From Yersinia massiliensis (GTDB lineage Bacteria > Pseudomonadota > Gammaproteobacteria > Enterobacterales > Enterobacteriaceae), in assembly GCF_003048255.1 (NCBI RefSeq), contig NZ_CP028487.1, forward strand, positions 4,922,002 through 4,986,001: a DNA stretch of 64,000 nucleotides, written 5' to 3'. The position numbers were made by a program, and so were the translations under genes. Positions 56,730 to 64,000 of the stretch are shown here, piece after piece. Positions within the stretch are counted from its first letter, which is position 1; the number at the start of each line of letters is the position of its first letter. The notes below the pieces were generated by a model, which saw nothing but the letters and a program-made list of their open reading frames with translations, ran no database searches and was not told where the DNA came from.

Positions 56730-57101
56730 ATGACTGATCCTAATTTTATCATTTTGTATGTAGACAGCCCAGCGAACAGCACCGTTTTCTATGAAGACCT
56801 CCTTGGGAAAAGACCAATCGAAGAATCACCTACTTTTGCCATGTTCGCCCTTAGTTCAGGCGTTATGCTTGGGTTGTGGTCGAAGCATACTGTTGAGCCG
56901 GCGGCGATAGCAACCGCTGGCTGTGGTGAACTGGCCTTTGCCGTTGCCAGCAACGATATGGTCAATACCATGCATGCTGACTGGAGTGGTCGTGGTCTGA
57001 CTACCTTGCAAACACCGACTGATATGGATTTTGGTTATACATTTGTTGCGCTTGACCCCGATGGTCATCGTCTCCGTGTTTTTGCGCCGTCTGCACGATG
57101 A
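56730..57101 (+). CDS. VOC-family (glyoxalase/bleomycin-resistance fold) protein
   Basis: The 123-residue protein contains paired beta-alpha-beta-beta-beta modules: [36 protein letters not shown] in the first half and [27 protein letters not shown] to [16 protein letters not shown] in the second. The family binds metals or sequesters small molecules (glyoxalase, dioxygenase, antibiotic binding). The usual first metal His is not obvious, so binding rather than catalysis is possible. The ATG at 56730 has a GCGGAG ribosome site. It overlaps the EVE gene by 4 bp (ATGA). Confidence 0.85.
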   Translation: MTDPNFIILYVDSPANSTVFYEDLLGKRPIEESPTFAMFALSSGVMLGLWSKHTVEPAAIATAGCGELAFAVASNDMVNTMHADWSGRGLTTLQTPTDMDFGYTFVALDPDGHRLRVFAPSAR

Positions 57102-57526
57102 GTAACAACTGGATTGCCGTGGCCTCAGCAGAGCATGTTCGAATTGGCAGAGTTGGCGGTTTTATGCAGGTCTGTCATGGCAAGGCGACCCCATTGCGAC
57201 GTGTTAAACCGGGGGACCGTATTGCTTACTACTCTCCAACGCTTAAGTTTGGTAGCAACAAAAAACTACAGATTTTCACTGCTATCGGTATTGTCAAATC
57301 GGGAGAACCCTACCAGTTCGATATGGGGGATGGATTTTGTCCTTTCCGACGTGATGTGTCATGGCTCCATGCTAATGAATCGCCTATTCGGCCAATCTTG
57401 GATGTTCTGGAATTTTCAGCAGGTAATAGAAACTGGGGATACCAACTTCGATTTGGTATTTTTCAGATTAGCGATCATGACTTCAAAGTCATAGCCGCTG
57501 AGATGAACGCGGAACTAAGGATGTGA
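57098..57526 (+). CDS. EVE-domain protein (PUA-like fold, UPF0310 type)
   Basis: The 142-residue protein is a single EVE domain. [44 protein letters not shown] is the typical N-terminal half, with the G-x-x-G-F-x-Q segment and the [11 protein letters not shown] strand. The second half has [24 protein letters not shown] and [24 protein letters not shown] domains recognise modified bases in DNA or RNA in several systems and are often tied to defence or stress modules. It overlaps the VOC gene by 4 bp, so the two are made together. Confidence 0.88.
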   Translation: MSNNWIAVASAEHVRIGRVGGFMQVCHGKATPLRRVKPGDRIAYYSPTLKFGSNKKLQIFTAIGIVKSGEPYQFDMGDGFCPFRRDVSWLHANESPIRPILDVLEFSAGNRNWGYQLRFGIFQISDHDFKVIAAEMNAELRM

Positions 57527-57555
57527 TTAGTCTGTAATAACAATAATATCTCGAC

Positions 57556-57590
57556 CGTCAGGTTGGCCTATACCCTAACCTGACGTCAGG
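57556..57590 (+). repeat. Nested palindromes after the EVE gene
   Basis: CGTCAGGTT (57556-57564) pairs with AACCTGACG (57577-57585), and a perfect 12-bp palindrome CCTGACGTCAGG occupies 57579-57590. It may be the terminator of the cassette operon (no T-run) or a leftover of the parent transposon. Confidence 0.65.
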
Positions 57591-57601
57591 CCAGATAATG
57601 A

Positions 57602-57817
57602 GAACTGTCAGAATACTCCGGTATGCAGGCGGCACTGGCACATTTACGTGATGAGGGTGAAGCCATAAATGAAGACGATGAATCCCGGCTGTCACCACTG
57701 CGCCATGCACATATTAATATGCTGGGTCACTACACATTCACGCTGGCAGAACAGGTAACTAAAGGACAGCTAAGGACACTTAAGCAAGCGGAAGAGAGCG
57801 ATGAATGGCCTTTATAA
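57602..57817 (+). pseudogene. tnpA: C-terminal remnant of a Tn3-family transposase
   Basis: The frame is open from 57602 (the codon before it is TGA) to TAA. From residue MQAAL at 57623 it follows the end of Tn3-family TnpA: an acidic D-E-x-x-LSPL block, HINMLGHYTF and a C-terminal LRTLK, as in the known SPL-x-x-HINMLG-x-Y-F tail. The catalytic DDE region is missing. It lies 48 bp before the right inverted repeat, the expected place for a transposase 3' end. Confidence 0.82.
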
Positions 57818-57865
57818 TTATCTTTCGTCATGGCAGCGAAAGCACCAGTTTGGTTAAAAAACATA

Positions 57866-57903
57866 CTTAGCGTACATTTTCGTACGGTTGGGCTTCAGAC
57901 CCC
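57866..57903 (-). repeat. Right terminal inverted repeat (38 bp)
   Basis: Read on the minus strand it begins GGGGTCTGAAGCCCAACC and ends TGTACGCTAAG, matching the Tn3-family end. Confidence 0.93.
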
Positions 57904-57908
57904 TATAA
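57904..57908. repeat. Target-site duplication, right copy (TATAA)
   Basis: It is identical to the left copy at 55738-55742. Removing the element and one copy would rejoin GGGGAG-TATAA-GGGGAAG. Confidence 0.88.
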
Positions 57909-57922
57909 GGGGAAGTGGAATG

Positions 57923-57962
57923 AAACCCGCGACGCCGTGATATTGCAGCGCAGCGGGTTTTA
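57923..57962. terminator. Terminator-like hairpin after fabV
   Basis: AAACCCGC (57923-57930) and GCGGGTTT (57953-57960) form an 8-bp stem about 20 bp beyond the fabV stop. The T-tails are short on both strands. Confidence 0.6.
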
Positions 57963-57979
57963 TCGCGATAAATCTGAGC

Positions 57980-59179
57980 TTAGCCCTGAATCAGATTAGG
58001 GATTTTCACATCAGGGTTCACGTCGGCGTCATAGTCAACACCGTCGATGGAGAAGCCAAACAGATTAAGGAACTCTGTTTTATAGCCAACAAAATCAGTC
58101 AGTTGATAGATATTGTCGTTGGTGACTTGGTCCCACAATTGCTGTACTTCATTTTGAACCGCTGGATCCAGCTCTTTATAGTCAGCACGCAGGCGGCCTT
58201 CTTGGTCCATATGCGGCGTGTTGCCACACAGACTGTCTTTATACAGCGAATAGACCTGCTCGATACAACCTTCGTGCGTGCCTTTCTCTTTCATCACTTT
58301 GAATAACAGTGACAAATACAGTGGCATCATTGGAATGGCCGAGCTGGCTTGGGTGACAACCGCTTTCAGTACTGATACGCGAGCATCGCCGCCGCCGTGG
58401 GCTGACAAGCTATTACGGATAGCCAGAACTTTTTGGTCCAGATCCTTTTTGGCTGCGCCAATAGAACCGTTCCAATAGATATCATGGGTGATTTTTTCGC
58501 CTAAGTAGGTGAAAGCGGTAGTTTGCGCGCCTTCAGCCAGTACACCCGCTTCCAGTAATGCATCCATCCACATCTGCCAGTCTTCGCCGCCCATAACCGC
58601 AACCGTGTTGTCGATCTCTTCTTGGGTGGCGGGTTGCAGTACGGCTTCTTTGATCACTTCTTTGTCGGTATCAAGGCCACGGAACTTAACTTCATGACCA
58701 ATTGGTTTTAGTGTGGAGTTAAACACTTCACCGGTTTTTGGGTGTGTACGACGTGGCGAAGCCAAGCTGTAAATGACCTGATCCACCTGACCTAAGTCTT
58801 GTTTGATCGTTTCGATGGTCAGTTGCTTAATCTTATCGGAGAAAGCATCGCCATTGATGCTCTTCGCGTACAGACCTTTTTGCTCAGCAAATTTATGGAA
58901 TGCCGCGCTATTGTACCAACCAGACGTACCAGGTTTGCCCTCTTCGCCAGGACGTTCGAAGAAAACACCCAACGTATCGGCACCACAACCAAATGCTGCT
59001 GTAATGCGAGCGGCCAGTCCGTATCCAGTCGATGCACCAATGACTAATACTCTTTTTGGGCCGTTAGCAATTGCGCCTTCTGCGGTGACATAGTCGATTT
59101 GCTTTTTGACGTTAGCTTCGCAACCAGTCGGGTGAGCAGTCACACAGATAAAGCCGCGTACACGTGGTTTTATAATCAT
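57980..59179 (-). CDS. fabV: Enoyl-[acyl-carrier-protein] / trans-2-enoyl-CoA reductase FabV
   Basis: The 399-residue NADH-dependent SDR-like reductase catalyses the last step of the fatty-acid elongation cycle. The start [20 protein letters not shown] at 59179 gives the known Yersinia length. NADH site [17 protein letters not shown] lies about 48-64. The FabV-specific Y-x8-K catalytic pair is in [16 protein letters not shown] (about Tyr235 and Lys244). FabV enzymes are triclosan-tolerant and replace or accompany FabI; E. coli has none here. The ORF is open 16 codons further upstream but lacks a better start. Confidence 0.95.
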   Translation of the reverse strand: MIIKPRVRGFICVTAHPTGCEANVKKQIDYVTAEGAIANGPKRVLVIGASTGYGLAARITAAFGCGADTLGVFFERPGEEGKPGTSGWYNSAAFHKFAEQKGLYAKSINGDAFSDKIKQLTIETIKQDLGQVDQVIYSLASPRRTHPKTGEVFNSTLKPIGHEVKFRGLDTDKEVIKEAVLQPATQEEIDNTVAVMGGEDWQMWMDALLEAGVLAEGAQTTAFTYLGEKITHDIYWNGSIGAAKKDLDQKVLAIRNSLSAHGGGDARVSVLKAVVTQASSAIPMMPLYLSLLFKVMKEKGTHEGCIEQVYSLYKDSLCGNTPHMDQEGRLRADYKELDPAVQNEVQQLWDQVTNDNIYQLTDFVGYKTEFLNLFGFSIDGVDYDADVNPDVKIPNLIQG

Positions 59180-59325
59180 GGATACCTCAAATTTATGGAT
59201 ACAGTTAAGTGTTCGAGCCACTGGCATTACCGGTTATCATCACTCAGGTAAGCTGCACAGTTCAGACACATAGAGCAAGATTATCAAAATTAACGGCAAT
59301 CTGCTCCAGCGCGATGGCACTACAC

Positions 59326-60690
59326 TCATTTTCCGATACAAAAACTGGAGAAAATACGCCCCAGTAAGTCATCTGAGCTAAATTCACCGGTAATTTCACT
59401 CAATGACTGTTGTGCTAAACGTAATTCTTCTGCCAATAGCTCACCAGCGTAAGCACTTACTAACTGTTCATGGCCCTGTACCAAATGCTGTGCGGCAGTT
59501 TCCAATGCCTGCAAATGGCGACGGCGTGCCAGAAAACCGCCTTCGGTGTTACTGGTAAAGCCCATACTCTGTTTCAAATGGTCTCGTAGCAGGTCAATGC
59601 CTTCACCTGTGCGCGCCGATAAGCGAATAAGTGAGTGACCATTCACTTCTGTTAGTCCCAGCGTCTCGCCGGTGACATCGGCCTTATTACGCACGACAGT
59701 AATCGGGAGTGATGAAGGCAAGCGCGCCATAAATTCAGGCCAAATCGCCGCCGGTTCAGTCGCCTCTGTTGTGGTGCCATCGACCATAAACAGCACTCGG
59801 TCAGCTTGTTCTATCTCATTCCAAGCACGTTCAATACCAATGCGCTCAACTTCGTCACTGGCTTCACGTAAACCTGCGGTATCGATGATATGCAGTGGCA
59901 TCCCATCGATATGAATATGTTCGCGTAGTACATCACGGGTGGTCCCTGCGATATCGGTGACAATCGCCGCTTCACGGCCTGCTAACGCATTGAGTAAACT
60001 GGATTTACCGGCATTAGGTCGGCCCGCAATCACCACTTTCATCCCTTCGCGCAGCAAGCTGCCTTGGCGAGCTTCAGTACGCACCTGCTCCAAGTCAGCC
60101 ATCACACCGTTCAACTGGCCTTCAATCTTACCATCTGAAAGGAAGTCGATTTCCTCATCAGGGAAGTCAATGGCTGCTTCGACGTAGATTCGCAGGTGAG
60201 TAAGTGCTTCCACCAATTGGTGGATACGCGTTGAAAATGCGCCCTGTAATGAGTTTACTGCCGAACGCGCAGCTTGCTCTGAACTGGCATCGATCAGGTC
60301 AGCAATGGCCTCTGCTTGTGCCAAATCCAGTTTATCGTTGAGGAATGCACGCTCAGAGAACTCCCCTGGACGGGCAATACGCAGCCCTGGCAGGGCCAGA
60401 ATACGCTTTAATAGCAAATCGAGTATGACTGGGCCGCCGTGACCTTGCAGCTCCAGCACGTCCTCGCCCGTGAAAGAATTCGGACCAGGGAAGTAGAGAG
60501 CAATGCCTTGATCCAACGTACTGCCATCGACATCTTTAAACGGCAGATAGTCGGCATAACGTGGTTTGGGCAATTTTCCTAAAACCGCTTGCGCAACGAC
60601 AGCAGCGGCACGACCCGAAACACGTAAAATACCCACGCCACCACGGCCTGGCGGCGTTGCTTGTGCGACGATAGTATCAGTGGCGCTCAT
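59326..60690 (-). CDS. mnmE: tRNA modification GTPase MnmE (TrmE)
   Basis: The 454-residue protein, the E. coli length, has an N-terminal tetrahydrofolate-binding domain, helical parts and an inserted Ras-like G domain with G1 GRPNAGKS (about 223-230), G3 DTAGL and G4 NKAD. The C-terminal CIGK motif carries the cysteine needed for the reaction. With MnmG it makes cmnm5U34. The ATG at 60690 ([15 protein letters not shown]) is used rather than an in-frame start 28 codons upstream that lies in the yidC terminator. Confidence 0.97.
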   Translation of the reverse strand: MSATDTIVAQATPPGRGGVGILRVSGRAAAVVAQAVLGKLPKPRYADYLPFKDVDGSTLDQGIALYFPGPNSFTGEDVLELQGHGGPVILDLLLKRILALPGLRIARPGEFSERAFLNDKLDLAQAEAIADLIDASSEQAARSAVNSLQGAFSTRIHQLVEALTHLRIYVEAAIDFPDEEIDFLSDGKIEGQLNGVMADLEQVRTEARQGSLLREGMKVVIAGRPNAGKSSLLNALAGREAAIVTDIAGTTRDVLREHIHIDGMPLHIIDTAGLREASDEVERIGIERAWNEIEQADRVLFMVDGTTTEATEPAAIWPEFMARLPSSLPITVVRNKADVTGETLGLTEVNGHSLIRLSARTGEGIDLLRDHLKQSMGFTSNTEGGFLARRRHLQALETAAQHLVQGHEQLVSAYAGELLAEELRLAQQSLSEITGEFSSDDLLGRIFSSFCIGK

Positions 60691-60724
60691 GGTCATATCT
60701 CTCTTTAACTTATTGTTTTTGCAC

Positions 60725-60785
60725 AAGCCTGAAACACGAAAATCAGGCTTCTGTAAAAAGAATAAGGCGGTCATATTGACCGCCT
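60725..60785 (-). terminator. Tandem terminator hairpins after yidC
   Basis: On the minus strand AGGCGGTCA/TGACCGCCT (60765-60785) is followed by TATTCTTTTT. A second stem AAGCCTGA/TCAGGCTT lies beyond it at 60725-60750. They end the rpmH-rnpA-yidD-yidC transcript. Confidence 0.82.
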
Positions 60786-60908
60786 CTATACCCGCCTTAC
60801 TTGACGTTACCGCGTTGTGAGCTGCCTCTCACTCAAATCAGTTTTCGACCGATTTGTTGCTGATTGGCAACCTAACGGCAACGCCAATAAATTTGGGTAC
60901 TCATCCTA

Positions 60909-62555
60909 TTAAGACTGTTTTTTCTTATCGCGGCTGTGTAAGCCACGTTTTTCCAGACCACGATAAATCAACTGTTGTTGCAGGATGGTCACCAAGTTAC
61001 TGACGATATAGTACAGTACCAGACCAGCCGGGAACCACAGGAAGAACACAGTGAAGATAACTGGCATGAATGTCATGATCTTCTGCTGCATCGGGTCAGT
61101 CACCGTTGTCGGTGACATCTTCTGAATGAAGTACATGGTGATACCCATCAGAATTGGCAGAATGTAGTACGGGTCTTGTGCTGACAGGTCATGGATCCAC
61201 AAGATGAATGGCGCATGACGCAATTCAACCGAGCTCATCAACATGTAGTACAACGCCAAGAAGATCGGCATCTGAATGATCAGCGGTAAGCAGCCACCCA
61301 GTGGATTCACTTTCTCAGCTTTGTACAGCGCCATCATTTCCTGACTCATACGCTGCTTATCGTCACCGATTCGCTCACGCATGGCGGCCAGTTTAGGCTG
61401 CAGTAAACGCATTTTCGCCATCGAGGTGTATTGCGCCTTCGTCAGCGGGTACATGATACCGCGCACGATAAAGGTGATAACAATGATGGAGAAGCCCCAG
61501 TTACCGACAAAGCTGTGAATGAATTTCAGCAGTTTGAACAGTGGCTGAGAAATAAACCACAACCAACCATAATCAACAGTCAGGTCCAAATGTGGCGCGA
61601 TAGCCGCCATTTTGTCCTGAATTTCTGGACCCACCCACAGGGTGGCACTCAGTTGTTTCTGCTCGCCCGGTTGAATAACGACTGGCGCACCCTTGAAGCC
61701 GATAGCCGCTAAACCATTACCTAAATCAGCAGAGTAGAAGGTGTTAGTTTCGTTAGCCGTTGGAATCCACGCTGTTGCGAAATACTGCTGCAACATCGCC
61801 ACCCAACCACCTTTAGTGCTGACATCTAGGTTTTTATCTTCGATATCACTAAAGCTGTATTTCTTGTATTTAGTTTCATCAGAAGAGTAAGCCGCACCAC
61901 GGTAAGTATGCAGCGCAAAGTTATTGCTGCCGGTATCACGGTGTTTAGGCAGATTGATACTTTGTTTTAATTGGCCAAACAGCGTCAGCTCCAGCGGGGC
62001 AGCAGAGGCGTTCTTAACGTGATAATCCACGCCAATGGCGTAGTCATTACGTTTCAGCACAAAAGTCTTGATGAAAACAGAGCCGTCTTTACCGGTAAAG
62101 GTCAATGGAATACGCAGTTCGTCCTGACCATCTGCTAATACAAAGCTGGTCTGTGGCGCTTCAAACAGCGGGCGCTCACCATTAGCTGGATTATCTGGGC
62201 CGTTTTTACCTGTCAGGCCACTTTGCGCCTGATAAATGAAAGCGGGGGTCGTTTCCAGTAATTCAAAAGTCTTATCTGAACCCAGAGCATCCGGGTAAGC
62301 CAGCAGGTTAGCCTGCTCGATGTCACCGCCACGGGTATTAATGGTCAGAGACAGGACATCTGTTTTTACCGTGATCAGTTGACCCTGACCACTGGCTGGC
62401 ACAGCCTGGCTTGCTTTATCACCGGTTGCAGTATTCGTCGTCTGTTGCGTGGTCTGGGCTGTTGGTTGTGGATTGTTATCCACTTGCCAAGCTTGCCAGA
62501 TCATGAAAGACACGAACAGCAGAGCGATGAGGAGAAGATTGCGTTGCGAATCCAT
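60909..62555 (-). CDS. yidC: Membrane protein insertase YidC
   Basis: The 548-residue insertase has an N-terminal membrane anchor ([18 protein letters not shown]), a large periplasmic beta-sandwich (about 55-340) and the Oxa1/Alb3 core of five helices. The hydrophilic-groove arginine is in [24 protein letters not shown] (about 360-385). It inserts membrane proteins such as AtpE with or without SecYEG. It lies 2 bp after yidD in the order rpmH, rnpA, yidD, yidC. Confidence 0.97.
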   Translation of the reverse strand: MDSQRNLLLIALLFVSFMIWQAWQVDNNPQPTAQTTQQTTNTATGDKASQAVPASGQGQLITVKTDVLSLTINTRGGDIEQANLLAYPDALGSDKTFELLETTPAFIYQAQSGLTGKNGPDNPANGERPLFEAPQTSFVLADGQDELRIPLTFTGKDGSVFIKTFVLKRNDYAIGVDYHVKNASAAPLELTLFGQLKQSINLPKHRDTGSNNFALHTYRGAAYSSDETKYKKYSFSDIEDKNLDVSTKGGWVAMLQQYFATAWIPTANETNTFYSADLGNGLAAIGFKGAPVVIQPGEQKQLSATLWVGPEIQDKMAAIAPHLDLTVDYGWLWFISQPLFKLLKFIHSFVGNWGFSIIVITFIVRGIMYPLTKAQYTSMAKMRLLQPKLAAMRERIGDDKQRMSQEMMALYKAEKVNPLGGCLPLIIQMPIFLALYYMLMSSVELRHAPFILWIHDLSAQDPYYILPILMGITMYFIQKMSPTTVTDPMQQKIMTFMPVIFTVFFLWFPAGLVLYYIVSNLVTILQQQLIYRGLEKRGLHSRDKKKQS

Positions 62556-62557
62556 CG

Positions 62558-62815
62558 TTAGTGTTCTCTGTTATCGTCGGGTTTCGGCGGCACGGGATCA
62601 TCGCCACCTGGGTTCAAGGGGTGGCATTTTAATACGCGTTTCAGTGTTAACCAACTGCCTTTTATCATGCCAAACCGGTGCAATGCCTCAATTCCGTAAT
62701 GAGAGCACGTGGGATGGAAACGACAACGCGGCCCCAACAGCGGACTTATCACGAGCTGATAGCCCCTGATTAGCCCGATCAGGATGCGGGAGCCTGGCGA
62801 CAGTGGCGACGCCAT
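62558..62815 (-). CDS. yidD: Membrane protein insertion efficiency factor YidD
   Basis: The 85-residue protein has the family signature [31 protein letters not shown] (about 19-49) and [24 protein letters not shown]. It is a small inner-membrane-associated factor that aids YidC and Sec. It overlaps rnpA by 37 bp, as in other enterobacteria. Confidence 0.97.
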   Translation of the reverse strand: MASPLSPGSRILIGLIRGYQLVISPLLGPRCRFHPTCSHYGIEALHRFGMIKGSWLTLKRVLKCHPLNPGGDDPVPPKPDDNREH

Positions 62816-63138
62816 AATTTTTCCAAAGCTTCCGTCAACGCACGGTTATCGAGGTCAGCCACACCTTTTTTCACCAAAACGACAAAATCCATAGACGGCA
62901 ACGTGTGCTGATGCAAACGGAAGCTTTCGCGAGTGAGGCGTTTTATCCGATTACGTTCGTGGGCACGTTTGACATGTTTTTTGGCGACGGTAAGACCGAT
63001 GCGGGGATGCCCCAGCTCGTTCAGGCGGCCGAGGATGGTGATTTGCGGCGTGCCAGCCCGTAGTGGTTGCTGGAAGACGAAAGTGAAATGACTGGGAGTT
63101 AACAAACGTAACTCCCTAGGAAATGCTAGCTTAACCAT
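62779..63138 (-). CDS. rnpA: Ribonuclease P protein component RnpA
   Basis: The 119-residue basic protein has the RNR signature [18 protein letters not shown] (about 53-70). It binds the catalytic RNA of RNase P and helps recognise the tRNA 5' leader. It starts 18 bp after rpmH and overlaps yidD by 37 bp. Confidence 0.97.
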   Translation of the reverse strand: MVKLAFPRELRLLTPSHFTFVFQQPLRAGTPQITILGRLNELGHPRIGLTVAKKHVKRAHERNRIKRLTRESFRLHQHTLPSMDFVVLVKKGVADLDNRALTEALEKLWRRHCRQAPAS

Positions 63139-63156
63139 TGAGATGGTTAGCTTTTA

Positions 63157-64000
<844 letters not shown>

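Larger units (their letters stand above)
55743..57903. mobile_element. Non-autonomous Tn3-family cassette carrying a regulator, a VOC protein and an EVE protein
   Basis: The 2161-bp element is bounded by 38-bp terminal inverted repeats (55743-55780 and 57866-57903) that differ at 2 of 38 positions. They start GGGG(C/T)CTGAAGC and end TACGCTAAG, like the Tn3 consensus (GGGGTCTGACGC to ACGTTAAG). A perfect TATAA duplication flanks it. Inside are three intact genes on the plus strand and only the C-terminal end of a Tn3-type transposase. No resolvase gene is seen. It separates the MetQ-like gene from fabV. It fits the class of Tn3-derived mobile cassettes that need a transposase in trans. Confidence 0.9.

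Overview
The window is enterobacterial chromosome around the replication origin. Gene order (rrn, yieP, hsrA, rbs, kup, ravA-viaA, asnA/asnC, mioC, oriC, mnmG, rsmG, atp, glmUS, pst-phoU, yieH, adeP, chrR, mnmE, yidC, yidD, rnpA, rpmH, then dnaA) follows the E. coli plan. FabV as enoyl reductase, an ERIC-like repeat before pstS and several non-E. coli insertions point to Yersinia, probably the Y. pseudotuberculosis/Y. pestis group. The species is inferred, not proven. Ribosomal and housekeeping genes look intact.

Layout: (1) 0-6 kb: tail of an unknown gene and a complete rrn operon on the minus strand (16S, tRNA-Glu, 23S, 5S) with P1/P2 promoters, boxA sites and tandem terminators. (2) 6-14.3 kb: yieP and hsrA, then the ribose operon rbsDACBKR on the minus strand with two RbsR-type operators. 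(3) 14.3-22.5 kb: kup, ravA-viaA, a DUF1345-type membrane protein, asnA/asnC, mioC. (4) 22.5-22.9 kb: oriC, with R1-R4 DnaA boxes at exactly the E. coli spacing but diverged sequences at R2, R3 and R4, plus three 13-mers. (5) 22.9-37 kb: mnmG, rsmG, the nine-gene ATP synthase operon, glmU, glmS. (6) 37-42 kb: pstSCAB-phoU with two Pho boxes and an ERIC-like element in the leader. (7) 42-56 kb: accessory genes: a polar amino-acid ABC importer with no ATPase gene, yieH, adeP, a secreted HbpS/GlcG-like protein beside a histidine kinase and response regulator, chrR, a chemoreceptor, and a MetNIQ-like importer whose binding protein lacks a lipobox. (8) 55.74-57.90 kb: a small mobile cassette. (9) 58-64 kb: fabV, mnmE, yidC, yidD, rnpA, rpmH and the dnaA control region; dnaA itself should start at the first base beyond the window.

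The most unusual object is the 2161-bp cassette at 55743-57903. It is bounded by 38-bp inverted repeats of Tn3-family type (36/38 identical) and flanked by a perfect 5-bp target duplication, TATAA. It has no intact transposase, only a C-terminal remnant. It carries a YafY/WYL-type regulator, a VOC (glyoxalase-fold) protein and an EVE-domain protein, the last two overlapping by 4 bp. Two matching 21-bp palindromic sites (TACTGNCA-N5-TGGCAGTA) lie before the regulator and before the VOC-EVE pair, suggesting a self-contained, autoregulated module mobilised by a Tn3-type transposase acting in trans. The second most interesting locus is the HbpS-like/kinase/regulator cluster at 47.5-50 kb.
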